Below are positions 1-10,830 of a stretch of DNA of 64,000 nt, piece after piece; within the stretch, counting starts at the first letter, position 1, and each line of letters begins with the position of its first letter. This stretch comes from Ctena decussata. Its lineage: Eukaryota; Mollusca; Bivalvia; Lucinida; Lucinidae. The DNA lies in NCBI GenBank assembly GCA_963989385.1, contig OZ022502.1, positions 51,515,454 to 51,579,453 of the forward strand, in the 5' to 3' direction. The notes beneath the pieces are model-generated. The model was given only the letters and a program-made list of their open reading frames with translations, searched no databases and was not told the origin of the DNA. The position numbers and the translations under genes were made by a program.

Positions 1-216
1 ACCAGTACGAACGATATCGGTGTTGTATTATTGCAGACATTTGTTTACCCCTGGGTCATCTCATTCAATTTTTGTTGTAACCGATACGGTTAAGAAGCTG
101 AAAATAGAATGAAAACGTCGTATAACTGGATATTGATATCAGGCTGAAAGCAGACAACGTCTATTCTTGCCTTGGAAAGTTCTGACAGTTTAGCTATCTC
201 AGCACGTGTCTGTGCA
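1..216 (+). repeat. Dispersed repeat copy (partner at 15013-15235)
   Basis: The first ~216 bases align by eye with 15013-15235 in the same orientation. Shared blocks include CAATTTTTGTTGTAAC, GATATTGATATCAG, GCAGACAACGTCTA and CTTGCCTTGGAAA. The two copies differ by scattered substitutions and small indels. The window begins inside the repeat, so its left boundary is unknown. No coding signal is evident. Confidence 0.75.
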
Positions 217-756
217 TTATTATGCCCCCGTGATGATAGTCAGCGGAATTATATTTTACTCCTGTCCGTCCGTCTGTCTGTCTGTCCATCGCATCTAACA
301 TATATATTAATACCTCATACCGTATTTAAACAGTCAACCTAAAATGTTGCAAAAATGTTGCTTGCATATTAAAGATGTTTATATGCCTTTTGAAGAAAAA
401 AAATCATTTTTGACAAAATAATGGCATTTTCGGACTTTGAAATTTTTACAGGTTCAAGTTAATACAGAATGGAGTTTGTATATTAAACTTCTCCCACAGT
501 TTTAAGCTAAAGCTAGCGATTTCAAACCGTGCACAGATTTTCCAGACAAACTGAAGATGTGCAGGTACATTTGTGAACAGGAAACTGTACATTCATTTAT
601 ATAAATAGTCTTCAAAAATATCAAAACTTTAATTCTTGAAGTGGTATTTAAATCATTATAAAGTAATTAACTGAAATCAGCACTTAAGTACTGAAACTAG
701 CACCTTAACACTGATGCATTATAGCTCTACATTTATTAACGCATTATCGAACAATG

Positions 757-891
757 GACTGTTCTACAGAACAACCAGCCTCATCAGTCGTTCGAGCAAA
801 GTCAAGCTCAAAGTCAGCTAGGACAGGCTTAAACCCAGCCGAAGAGAAAATCGCTGAAGAACAGGCTGGGTTCAGAGCAGGAAAGAGCACC
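757..891 (+). pseudogene. LINE reverse-transcriptase fragment, frameshifted
   Basis: Two forward frames together read like the central part of a non-LTR retrotransposon reverse transcriptase. One frame gives YRTTSLISRSSKV, resembling the conserved NYRPISLIS region. It then shifts to a second frame giving AEEKIAEEQAGFRAGKST, resembling the EEQAGFRxGxST motif of RTE/Jockey-type elements. About 45 residues are recognisable. The piece is broken by the frameshift and has neither the catalytic FADD box nor an endonuclease. It is a dead fragment, and it comes from a different LINE family than the copies at 37.5-42.7 kb. Confidence 0.7.
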
Positions 892-909
892 GGGAAATTA
901 TTTCCACAT

Positions 910-1230
910 TTATGCATGGATTTAAAAAAAATGTACAAAGGTTCGCCTCGGTGATAAGAAGTGTCATATGAAATTCAGGTAGATCTAAAGACTAGGTCAC
1001 AATTGAAGGTCCAGATTTTAAAATTGTCATAAGTAGAGCTTGTCTCAGCCATAACTTCTACATTTATACATGGATTTCAAAACAGTTTGGCACAATTGTT
1101 CTCCTTGTTTAGTAAAAGTGTCATAGGAAATATTTTTTCAGGAAGGTCTAAGGTCACACTTGAAGGTCAAATGATAAAACTGTCATAAATGTAGCTTATC
1201 TGGGTCATTTCTTATACTCGCTTACCTTTA
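910..1230 (+). repeat. Two direct repeats, ~153 bp each
   Basis: The block starting TTTATGCATGGATTT near 909 recurs as TTTATACATGGATTT near 1062. Both copies continue through GTGTCATA, an AGGTCTAAGGTCAC-type stretch and AACTGTCATAA. They form the tandem core of element G. Confidence 0.7.
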
Positions 1231-1392
1231 TGAATATTAAAAAAAAAGAAATATGCTGCCTAAACACGGTGTTGCATAGCTTCTTTGTAGAGTTTGGCAG
1301 TTATTTTAGACAAAATTTTAACAGTGGGCTCGACAAGGTTTCCCGGGACCCCCATCTAGTTGTTTTTTATTTATTTAATTTAAGAATTTGCC

Positions 1393-1462
1393 GTTTGCAA
1401 ATAGTGTAGATCCTGATCAGACACCGCGTTTTGCGGCGTCTGATTTGGATCTCTATTGTATA
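1393..1462. repeat. Short foldback repeat (TGTAGATCC family)
   Basis: Arms TAGATCCTGATCAGAC and GTCTGATTTGGATC flank the centre CCGCGTTTTGCGG, forming a hairpin. The same family recurs as a better palindrome at 45077-45162, with partial matches near 19200, 34950 and 52705. Confidence 0.65.
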
Positions 1463-1841
1463 CCTATGTTCTTTATGAGACGCTATGCATTTATCGGTTA
1501 ATACGGTTTCATTCACTTGTGAAAACTCCTGTTACACCTGTTAATTGCTTTCCATATACTCTATTTAAAGTCTTTGAAACATCCATTAACGATGATGACG
1601 ATTTATATAGAATAAAAACGTCAAGGTTATACAGCTTGGATAGCTGGCACCGTAACAAATAATATTTATTGATGTGTAATTACAACTTGAAATCGTCTCT
1701 ACAATTCAAACTAAGTCAAATCTGAAAGATTTGACATTTGCTACTTCTTGGAGTAAGTAGGGCGCTCAAGATGTACTACCAAACGTTTCTATGTAGTTCA
1801 TCAGTACAAGTTCCAATTTGTTACACAAAGTGTGCCTATTA

Positions 1842-2935
1842 TTAGCTCACCTGAGCCGAAGGCTCACAAGGTGAGCTTATAGTATAGGCTTGGTCCGTCG
1901 TCCGTCGTCCGTCCTGCGTCGTAGGTCATACGTCCACACATTTCAACATTAATATCTGCTAAAGTAGCTGGCCAATCTTGATCAAATTTTATGTGTAGCA
2001 TTGTTGGGGTTGGGGATTGATTGCATATAGTTTTGTGACAGATTGGCTTAAAACTGTGGTTACCATGGCAACAAAAAGGTTCTATAGACTTATAATGGAG
2101 ACAATGTTGTCCTGGCCCTAGCTTCTTCAATTTTGATCGCAACTTCTTGTAACTTGCAGGTATCTAGGACAGCCAAAACATCTCGGACCAGTTCGAATTT
2201 GGATCAGGTTGGATAATTCTTTTTAGAGTTACTCGCCCTTGAGCGATGAAATATTTTCCCTTGACTTATAATGGGGAAAATGTTGTCCGGGCTCTAGCTT
2301 CTTCATTTTTAATCGCAACTTCTTGTACTTTGCAGGTGTCTAGGACAGTCAAAACATCTCGGACCAGTTCGAATTTGGGTCAGGTTGGATCATTCTTTTC
2401 AGAGTTACTCGCCCTTGAGCGATGAATTATTTTCCCATAGACTTATAATGGGGAAAATGTTGTCCGGACCCTAGCTTCTTCATTTTTGATCGCAGCTTCT
2501 TGTAACTTGCAATGTATCTAGGACTGTCAAAACATGTCGGACCAGTTCGATTTTGGGCCAGGTTGGATCATTCTTTTACGAGTTACTTGCCCTTAAGCGA
2601 TAAAATATTTTCCCATAGACATATAATGGGATAATGTTGTCCGGGCCCTAGCTTCTTCATTTATGATCACAACTCCTTGAAACTTGCAGGTATCCAAGAC
2701 AGTTAAAACAGCTCGGACCAGTTCGAATTTGGGCAAGGCTGGATCATTCTTTTTAGAGTTACTTGCCCTTGAACGATAAAATATTTTCCCATCGACATAT
2801 AATGGGAAAATGTTGTCCAGGCTATAGCTCCTTCATTTTTGATCGCAGCTCCTTGAAAATTGCAGGTATCCAGGACAGCCAAAACATCTCAGACCTTTTC
2901 TACTGTGTGCCAGGTTGGATTATTATCCCCTCGCA
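1842..2935 (-). mobile_element. Pearl-like element A with five ~177-bp tandem units
   Basis: The left end is the minus-strand 3' terminus TTAGCTCACC plus the hairpin GAGCCGAAGGCTC, followed by a GTCC/GTCGTCC microsatellite (about 1895-1915). Then come five tandem units whose landmark (C)TTATAATGG or CATATAATGG falls at 2089, 2265, 2442, 2620 and 2796, a period of 176-178 bp. The hairpin and GAGCTAA end match elements B and C. The right (5') end is not recognisable, and the element appears truncated against the next repeat at ~2937. Confidence 0.7.
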
Positions 2936-2936
2936 C

Positions 2937-3905
2937 AACGAAGTTATGGACGGATATAGGGTCTGTCCGTACGTATGTATGTGTGTACATATGTTAACAT
3001 TTTGTCATCGCTCTACATGTAGCTACCTCATTTATTAACCGACTTTGATGTAACTTCATACAAGTATTGGGTATGACATTACCTCGAACGAGTTCACAAA
3101 ACAGCATGGTGGGGTCAAGGTCAAGATCAGAGTGGATATTTTAAGCAAAAACTTTGTCATCACTCTAGCGTCTTCATTTGTTGACCGGTTTTGATTTAAC
3201 TTCACACAAGTGATTAGTATGGCAATATCTTGGACAAATTCGCTTTTCAGCATTCTGGGGCAAGGTCAAGGTCACAATGGCTATTTTTAAAAAAACTTTG
3301 TCATCGCTGAAGCGCCTTGATTTGTGGAACAAATTCGATTTAATTTCACACAAATGTTTAGTATGACAATATCTTGAATAAGTTCGCGTTTCAGTGCCCT
3401 AAGGTCAATGTCAAGGTCACAGTGGCTATTTTTAGAAAAAAAACTTTGTCATTGCTCTGGTGCCTTCATTTATGGACCGCTTTCGATTGTACTTCACACA
3501 AGTGATAAGTATGACAATATCTTTGACAAGAATGCGTTTCAGCATTCTGGGGTCAAGGTCAAGGTCACAGTGGCTATTTTTAGAAAAACTTTGTCATCCC
3601 TCTGGCGCCTTCATTTGTGGACTGATTTTGATTTAACTTTGCACAAATGTTTAGTATGACAATATCTTGAACAAGTTTGCGTTTTCTCATTCTGCGGTCA
3701 AGATCACAGTTGCTGTTTTTAGAAAAAACTATGTCGTCCCTCTGGCGACTTCATTTATGGACCGATTTTGATTTAAGTTCACACTAATGTTTAGTATGAC
3801 AATATCTTGAACAAGTTTGCGTTTCAGCGTTTTAAGGTCAAGGTCACAGTTGCTGTTTTTAGAAAAACTTTTTTTTTCAAATATATATGCTTGTGGTTTG
3901 GCAGT
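2937..3905 (+). repeat. Six tandem units of ~146 bp (array H)
   Basis: The array begins ATCCCCTCGCACAACGAAG, then a GGACGG / GTCTGTCCGTACG stretch. TTTGTCATC-type landmarks fall at about 3001, 3153, 3297, 3445, 3590 and 3730. Most units carry GGTCAAGGTCA(A)GGTCAC followed by GTGGCTATTTTTA. It is probably the core of another non-autonomous element, but no clear right end was found. Forward frames of 80-97 codons here are repeat-derived. Confidence 0.75.
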
Positions 3906-4580
3906 TTCCCACTCTGTCAAGGTTGTTTCACAGTTTACTTTTCAGCTCATGAGGCCGAGAAACGCCGAAAAGTTGGCAAACTGGGACATCTCGGCGCAAG
4001 TCCAATATTTACTATACTGAATGTAAAAAAAACGGACGATGGAAATCATCCTATGTGTAATCAAATGATCCACAAAACGACCTCATCTAACCAGTTGTAG
4101 ACCTTTTCTAGTGCTGAAACAAGTAACTGTATTTCGCTGTCTTTCGTTCTTTAGACAGCTTGGTGCTTTTTGCTATATTCGTCATCTTAAAGTGCTACAA
4201 ATACATGTATTTGTTCTTCTACCATTTTCAATCTTTATCGGAATGACACACTTATCTTACAAGCATTTCATTAGCATTGTCTTTAGTTTTGCATTAAAAT
4301 ATATCTTAACCGAGGTCAATATTTCCTAGGCCGGCGTCGAGATGAACGTGTGCGGAAATGATTATGCAGATCAACATTTGCTTTTTTATTTAATGCTATT
4401 TGTCAAGCACACTGCCCTACATAATGCGTTAAAGTGCTGTTCTTATGGTCTTAACAGGGATATGGACCTGCTTTGAACAAGAAAGATATAGGCAACGAGC
4501 CTACTTTAACGTCCTCACCTCTTGTTTACAATAGTGGCGTATTGATAAATATTTCTCATGAAACAACGTCTCGGAGTCAT

Positions 4581-4739
4581 TAAGGAATGAATTTCATTTT
4601 GCTGATATTTATCGAAGTATAAACTACATTGGGTCGCGTGCAAAGTAAGTGAACCCCGAAGGGGTTCATGTAAACTTTGCTAGCGACCCAATGTAGTGTA
4701 TACTTCGATAAACATCAGAAAAATTAATTTCATTCCTTA
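4581..4739. repeat. 159-bp near-perfect palindrome (foldback MITE)
   Basis: The left arm starts TAAGGAATGAATTTCATT and the right arm ends with its complement AATTTCATTCCTTA. The arms also share GAAGTATAAACTACATTGGG / CCCAATGTAGTGTATACTTC and GGGTCGC / GCGACCC. The centre is GAACCCCGAAGGGGTTC. The single strand would fold into one long hairpin. It has no coding content. Confidence 0.85.
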
Positions 4740-4955
4740 TATTTCCATCTTTTCTATCTATTACTTGACCACAACTTTGTGTTAGGGGCTACAGTTGAAG
4801 CAGAAACATTTATACGCAGTTTTTCTACTAAAAGCGGAACAGCGTCAACGACGTAACAACGACGTCATAACGTCGCATACGTCCAATCAGACTGGAGAAC
4901 CATGGTTAATTTGACGTCACTCAACGTCTTGTAACGTCGCATGAACCGATGTAGT

Positions 4956-5103
4956 TATTGAAGTATAAACTACATAACGTTCTGATAGTTTACCATAGGG
5001 CTTTTCAATAAATGCATGGATAATGTAAATATTGAAGTTTAAACTACATTACGTTCTAATGGTTGTCATAGGGCTTTTCAATAAAAGCGCGGATAATATG
5101 AAT
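4956..5103 (+). repeat. Direct repeat, 2 x 74 bp
   Basis: Each unit begins TATTGAAGTWTAAACTACAT and contains CATAGGGCTTTTCAATAAA. Units start at 4956 and 5030. The TATAAACTACAT motif is shared with the arms of the palindrome at 4581-4739, so the repeat may derive from that family. The repeat ends at the left edge of the TIR element beginning at 5115. Confidence 0.8.
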
Positions 5104-5114
5104 ATTAATAAATA

Positions 5115-6622
5115 TGAGGGGCGTTCGAAAAGTTTTGCAAATGGCCTAATGACTTTGTTTAGGGGCACGCTGGGTACAACTGCTATGCATGTACTGAAAG
5201 CATGACATTTTGTCTTTACGATGATAACAAACACTATACAACGACTCTTTTCCTTATTGAGATTGAGTTACAACTAATTTGGATAGGTCCCAGTCATACC
5301 ACTGGGCTAATTTTATACGTAAAATCTTTTCAGTGTTAGGCATTCAAGTCGAATATTCTTGTAAATACAAAATTAATCTTTGTCATTGGCTTGTCCATCG
5401 TTTTCTACAATATCCATACAGACATTTGAAGCGTTTCACCTATTATCGATTATAATTCCTTGCAAAGCAGTGCGCAGTTCTTGTGGTGTTAGTGAAATTT
5501 ACGTTCACGTCATTTTTGAAAGCTTGTAGACGCTTCATTTTTTGCATTAATTTGAATTTATTGACAGGTTTTCGTTGACCCATGTAAATGCTCTTGCTGA
5601 CAAGATTTTGAATGCTAAGAATGCTAATACATTTGTTTTCATTACAAAATCATTAAATTTTGGTATAAATGGTGAACTTGACACAACATGAAGTACGGAT
5701 AATCCATATTTCCGGGCCAGTATGGAACCTATATTAAAAATAATTTCCGCGATATTTACAGGACAACATTGTCTGAGCATTGTTTTTAACGAACAAGGAT
5801 AAAAAAATCAAAGACTGCTGATATATAAATTACGGCCTACTAAAGTAAAATTCTGCAGTGTCTTTAGGGTATACCTCTTCCAAAGAAGTTAAACATGCGT
5901 TCTTTTTTAAAAAATGCAACGTGTTTTAAGATTTCTCTACGCATATCATAGCTTTATGTTTCTTCGCAATCAGAAAAAGTAAAAAGTATGCAAAGACCAG
6001 GAACTGAAACAATCAAAATCCAAATCCAGCCCTCAAACCATAGTTGGAAACAACTAAGATTACAAATAATCAAGATACAGAGAACATATGGCCAACCGAG
6101 TGAGCAGCTTGTTCCCAAAAGGTGGCCACTCGGCAACCCAAACCGAACCAAAAATAATAATAACATACATAAGGTAAAACATCACAGAAACTCTGACACC
6201 AAAAACAGGCAACAAAGAACCACAACAGAACTACCGCCTTGGAACGGTCAGTAATGAATTACTGGGGGGCTTAAATCGATTTTACAGGCCCAACCTCACC
6301 CTCAGTTTCTGAAGTGGTACAAAACATTTAGTTGGTTGTTCGGTTCGCATGATAACCCTCTAACTCGTCAATGAATCATCACGGTAAACACATAAATCAA
6401 ATTTCAACACCATGAAGAAGCAAAGACGAGGACTCAACAGATACAACGGGCCGTCTGACAGGTGGAGATCCCTGTCCTGCCAAACAACCCCACTGGAAAT
6501 CTGAAGCAAAAGAAGGTCACCAGTTGAGCCCCGGTGGACCAAGCAACAGACAAAAAGAAGTCTGTCTGTATGGTGGTTACCGAGAAATTACGTCAGTTGC
6601 AAAACTTTTCGAATGTCCCTCG
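5115..6622. mobile_element. 1.5-kb TIR element with TA flanks, mariner-like, no transposase seen
   Basis: The left terminus TGAGGGGCGTTCGAAAAG continues into TTTTGCAA. The right end is its inverted counterpart: TTGCAAAAC, then TTTTCGAATGTCCCTCG. Both ends are flanked by TA (5113-5114 and 6623-6624). TA duplication and short TIRs are typical of Tc1/mariner transposons. I could not find transposase motifs in any frame of the interior, so this is either a deletion derivative carrying unrelated DNA or a highly decayed copy. A minus-strand frame at 5547-5780 is unrecognised. Confidence 0.65.
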
Positions 6623-6767
6623 TATGTAGTCGCAACAGAGATAACTGTAACAGATGTACCTGAATCCCTCTGCAATTGGAAGATTTACTCTAAAAGGAAA
6701 GAATCTGCTCGCCGTTAAGTTTATTATATAAATTAGAAGTAGTTTTCTTTCCATTGTGAGTGAACCA

Positions 6768-6836
6768 CCTCAGCTGGGTTCGAGGTTATAAAACTTGAGA
6801 ATAATCTCAAACTTTAAATAAAGCTCACTGATTGGC
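6768..6836 (+). repeat. Half copy of the foldback hosting element E
   Basis: GAGGTTATAAAACTTGAG, then AATCTCAAACTTTAAATAAA and CACTGATTGGCTGCTT, match the left half of the foldback at 53536-53573 plus 56200-56305. Here only one arm is recognisable. Confidence 0.7.
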
Positions 6837-6849
6837 TGCTTTCGAGCAT

Positions 6850-6945
6850 GTCTGTCATTTTTCATTTTTTCTTCCTTTCTCTGGGAGAAAGCTCGATATA
6901 GGCCAAAACAATGTTTCAAACAGCCGTTAAACCTAAACAAACCAA
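6850..6945 (-). repeat. Dispersed ~160-bp repeat R160, partial copy
   Basis: TTTCTCTGGGAGAAAGCTCG, then ATATAGGCC and ACAGCCGTTAAACC, match in reverse the family seen at 16170-16325 and 21608-21773. No tRNA-like promoter is visible. Confidence 0.6.
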
Positions 6946-7085
6946 CCATCTTTGAACAGTCGGGCCCAAAAATATTTGTGTCAGCCTGCGTGAGGAGTTA
7001 CACTTATTTTTCAACGCTATGTGTTCATTCCCCGACCGCGCAAATTTAAAGAGGCCATCTTTAAAATAAGAAACTTCGAAACTTT

Positions 7086-8247
7086 TTAGCTCACCTGAGC
7101 CGAAGGCTCAAAGGTGAGCTTATAGTATAGGCAGGCTTCTGTCGTCCGTCGTCAGTCGTGCGTCCGTCGTCGTCCACATTCTTTAAACGAGTTCTCAAAA
7201 CCCACCGGGCCAATTGAAGCCAAATTTCATATGGAGCCTTAATAGGATGGGGGACCGAAAGTTTATATATTTGGCTTAGGTCACATGACCAAGATGGCGG
7301 CCATGCCCATATATGGTAAAAACCTTAAAAAATCTTCATGTCCGAAATCACTAAGTCGATTGCCTTGAAACTTGGTATGTAGCATCTTGGACTCTTGTCC
7401 TACAAAGTTTATATAAATGATGACCCGTGGTTGACCTTGACCTATTTTATGGCAAGGTCTAATTTGGTCCCATTGGCTTTTGAATTGGAAAAGCTGAAAA
7501 AGTGCATTTTTCTGTTGCTATTGTGTTCTGTGATATAGAAATGCAGTCAACTTCAACCCCAGAGAATACAAGAGGTCAAGGTCTTGGCCAAAGGTCATTT
7601 GTCTGTTGTTTGTCAACATTTTCAAAAGACTTCTTCTCTGAAACTACAGGGCTAATTGAAGCCAAATTTCATATGCAGCCTTTAGGCAAAGTGGGAAAGC
7701 AAGATTATATATATGGTCCAGGTCACATTACCAAGATGGCCGCAATGCCCATATATGGCAAAAACCTTAAAAGATCTTCTTCCCTAGAACCACTAGGTTG
7801 ATTGCCTTGAAACTTAGTATGTAGTATCTTGGAGTCTAGTCCTGCAAAGTATGTATAAATAATGACCTTGGGTTGACCTTGAACTATTTTATGGCAAGGT
7901 CAAATTTGGCCCCTTAGGCTTTTGCATGGGAAAAAACTGAAAAAGTGCATTTTTCTGTTGCTATTGTATTCTATGATATAAAATTGCAGTCAGCTTCAGC
8001 CCCTAAGTATACTAGAGGTCAAGGTCATTTAGTGACCTTGGCCAAAGGTCATTTGTCTGTTATGTGTCAACATTTTCAAAGGAGTTATCCTCTGAAACTA
8101 CTGGACCAATTGAAGCCAAATTTCATATGCAGCCTTCAGGCAAAGTGGGGAAAAAGTATATATAGTTGGTTTATGGCCGCCATGCCCATATGTGGCAAAA
8201 ATCATAAAAAATTGACTCAGGTGAGCTACAGGACCATTGGTCCTCTG
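7086..8247 (-). mobile_element. Pearl-like / Helitron-type non-autonomous element B, three ~440-bp units
   Basis: Read on the minus strand, the element starts near the palindrome AGGACCAATGGTCCT next to GTAGCTCACC. It then has three tandem units and a GACGGAC-rich stretch, and ends in a hairpin GAGCC-TTC-GGCTC followed by AGGTGAGCTAA. Each unit carries GGTCACATGACC or a close variant followed by AAGATGGCSGC and CCCATATATGG (near 7276, 7715 and 8165, the last one decayed). The 3' hairpin plus CTAA fits Helitron ends. The repeat core and microsatellite fit bivalve pearl elements. It encodes no protein. Elements C and D share the same unit. Confidence 0.75.
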
Positions 8248-8461
8248 ATTTTCTACGAAGTAAAAAGGTAAGCGGTGGTCAGGAACTTATACAATCAGAT
8301 CTCTTATCCCGCCCTCGAAACCAGAAGGGAAGTAGCCCAAATGGGTAACAAGACAACTATTGCTACAATGTTTGATAATACTTTTTAGCCGCTTCAACAT
8401 AGCGTAAAACTTTTGTGACTTCCTTTTCTTTTCCATAGACGGCGAAACCTTCCAAAATGAT

Positions 8462-8705
8462 TGTTGTTGTTGCTTTGTTGCTTTACGTCCACGGTAAACA
8501 GCTATGGTCATTCTATTCCTTGGCAGGCTTAGACCTCTTAAGCGGTTAACCAGTATTAAGTGCACATACTTTCACCAGTCACTGACAAATGCCCATCTTG
8601 AATCTGCGGAAGGAGAGATAAAAGTAAGTGGCCGGTCCGGGTATCGGACTCAGGACCTCTGGCCCTTGTATAAGACACGTTACCGACTGCGCTACGCGTC
8701 CCGGT
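8462..8705 (-). mobile_element. SINE family 2, full-length copy with degraded tRNA-like head
   Basis: This is the reverse complement of the copy at 22525-22790. Shared blocks are CAGCTATGGTCAT, GGCAGGCTTAGACCTC, TTAACCAGTA, GTGCACATACTTTC and TTCTTGAATCYGC-type sequence. The tRNA-like head lies at the right end and includes a B-box-like GGTATCGGACTC region. It is non-coding and would need LINE machinery in trans. Confidence 0.75.
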
Positions 8706-8833
8706 CTTCCCAAATGAAAATTAGCGTATTTGGATCGCCAGTGGATGCAAATCCGTTCTTTGTCGCAGTGATATGTTCATGCAAGTGTCGAGAAAATCCA
8801 TCCTCTGGTTCAAAAGGTACCTCACATACAAGA

Positions 8834-9140
8834 CTATGACCTAGAAAATGGGTCAAGGCCATCAATATCTTATCAGCGCTAAAGCTTGTCCCATTGATAT
8901 ATCTATGCACGTTTGGTGAAATTCCGTCTATTCAAGAGATATGGTACACACAGGAAGTTGTCACGCCCACGCAGTAAATTTTACATTCTAAGGCCTACTG
9001 TGATCTTGAAAATAGGATGAAAGTCATCAAAACCTAATCAGGTCTTAAGCTTGTCCCAATGATATATCCAAGCAAGTTTGTTAAAATTCCACCGACTTAT
9101 TTTAAAAAAGCGGTGGGTACAAACTGACACACCGACGCCT
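8834..9140 (+). repeat. Two direct repeats of ~163 bp
   Basis: The first unit (from ~8834) and the second (from ~8997) share TAAGCTTGTCCC or AAAGCTTGTCCC, ATTGATATATC / ATGATATATCC, GTTTGKT(G/A)AAATTCC and CACRCCSACGC. They resemble the tandem cores of elements A-G, but no element ends were identified. Confidence 0.65.
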
Positions 9141-9239
9141 GGAATACGCATTGAAACCAATATGTTTGGTGGTGTTGGTGGTGGTGGTGTGGGAGGGGGG
9201 TATAGGGGTCATATTAATAATCAAAGTAAAGAGAAAAGA

Positions 9240-9511
9240 GAGGCGCAGTGGTCAAGTGCTTAGAACGGCTCGGTTATGTAACAGGAGGTCACCTGAAGTT
9301 CGCGGGTTAAAACCCGGGTTGGGCTATCAGGCGACTGGAAAACTCTTTCTGCCAACCCAGCAGTAGACTGGTACCTGTTTTGAATCGGTGTAGGATAAGG
9401 CTGTAAAAAAGAGGATGGGCTCTGCCTTTCATAAGCTGTGTCCAAGATACAGTTAGGCTCTAACCGCCATTGCCCATATGGCGACTAGGCTATAAGAAAC
9501 CTTTACCTCTT
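9240..9511 (+). mobile_element. SINE family 1, copy 1
   Basis: The tRNA-like head GAGGCGCAGTGGTCAAGTGC is followed by a degenerate B box GCGGGTTAAAACCC. The body includes GACTGGAAAACTCTTTCTGC, CCAACCCAGCAGTA, GATGGGCTCTGCCTTTCAT and a 3' end AAACCTTTACCTCTTT. The same body occurs at 34290-34572 and inverted at 48357-48638. Low similarity to a tRNA cloverleaf argues against a functional tRNA. Confidence 0.8.
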
Positions 9512-9512
9512 T

Positions 9513-10554
9513 CAAAGAGAAAAGAAAATGGCGTGAATTATGTGTAATCGTTGGGGATGTAAACAACAGCAGTAACTTTGAAATAAAATCGAACTCCACT
9601 TATAAAACCAGGCTGTGCTTATCCTCAAATCATTGATGGCTTTATCAAATGGTAATGATCCTAGTGAATAGGCCAAAAAAGGCATTGCATGTGAGATACC
9701 ACCTTCGATACTCCCCTTAAGATAGATATAATTTGGCACCAAACAAAACCTGTTTGATATTCACAAAGTCGAGTGAAATTTAAAAGCAGTCCTAGAAAAA
9801 CAGAGAATTCAGTAATTTGAAAATGATTAACAAGTTTGAGAAACTCGCATTTTTCCATTGTATGAATTTTTGTAGCATCTCACTTATAACTTGAGAGGAG
9901 TACGGCACACACTGTACACTGTGTGTCTTGCTTCCTTCGAATTATATGTAAATTGATGCCAAAGACAGTCTCAAAGAGGGGTCATTTGAGAGTCCTACAG
10001 AAAGTTCGGTTACTGATGGGATTCCGAAGCTTTCTATTGGACATATTTATAGTCGTTTCATTGCGCTTAGATACTGTTTTCACGAACTAAGGACGCCCAT
10101 TTATTTTGTGCAAATTGCTTTTAAAATTGCCGAGCAATTTCATCTTTAATTATATGTAGTCATATATACTGACCAGTCACATTTCAATATGGGCAATAGT
10201 TATGAAAATTGCGGGTATATAAAATTTCGAAGTGGCATTGTATAGATGCAAAGCAGATATTGGTATAGATACAAAGCAGATACTACCTATTTAGTTATTT
10301 TTTCTTTATTATAGTCATTCCATTAACTTTCATGCTTCCTTTTTTCAAATCGTACCAAACTGTCAACAACATTTTCGTTGTTCTATTTCCATATTTGACG
10401 TTCCCTGTCACATCGAGTTTTTGGATTCACTGGTGAGGACTATTTAGTAAATGCATGATAAACCAAAATTGCTGTTTCACGCTTATGAATACTCTCACTT
10501 TCTCCAGAAGTCATGAACAAGGACTACACCTTCGTTTTCCAATACAAAAAGGAC
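9513..10554. other. No recognisable gene or mobile element
   Basis: Only short spurious frames are present. The one local structure is a small tandem duplication near 10245-10285, where AGATNCAAAGCAGATA occurs twice about 24 bp apart. Confidence 0.5.
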
Positions 10555-10830
10555 TGAAAATTGTTATCCATCCTTTTCCTTTATTGGAAAAAGCCAAGGC
10601 ATTGCCTACTTCATTTTCCACTGAATACAAAAAGAACATTTTTTTCTTATTGGAAAACCAAGGCTGCCACTAAATTATTGTCAATCCTTTTTTCTTATTG
10701 GAAAACCAAGGTTAAATACAAAAAGGACAATTATTGTCAATCCTTTTTTTCTTATTGGAAAACCAAGCCTTGGTTTTCCAATAAGAAAAAAAAAAGATGG
10801 ACAATTATTGTCCTTTTTGTATTGTTATGA
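10555..10830. repeat. Compound tandem/inverted repeat with a perfect hairpin
   Basis: The block TTCTTATTGGAAAACCAAGG (or CTTTATTGGAAAAAGCC) occurs at about 10580, 10645, 10697 and 10749, then inverted once as CCTTGGTTTTCCAATAAG. The last direct and inverted copies (about 10744-10795) form 24-bp perfect arms separated by one base. ACAATTATTGTC, itself palindromic, sits on both sides. Runs of T/A flank the stems. The reading frames here are by-products. Confidence 0.85.

Larger units (their letters stand above)
222..1365 (-). mobile_element. Tandem-repeat element G, probable non-autonomous (pearl/Helitron-like layout)
   Basis: The left end reads TTATGCCCCCGTGATGATAG and is followed by a GTCC/GTCTGTCTG-rich microsatellite at 266-292. 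The interior holds two ~153-bp direct repeats, and the right end is a block CGGGACCCCCATCTAGTTG. On the minus strand this gives the same order as elements B-F: 5' block, tandem core, (ACGG/ACAG)n, end block. No CTAA terminus was found, so family membership is inferred from layout only. A LINE fragment lies inside at 757-891. Confidence 0.45.
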
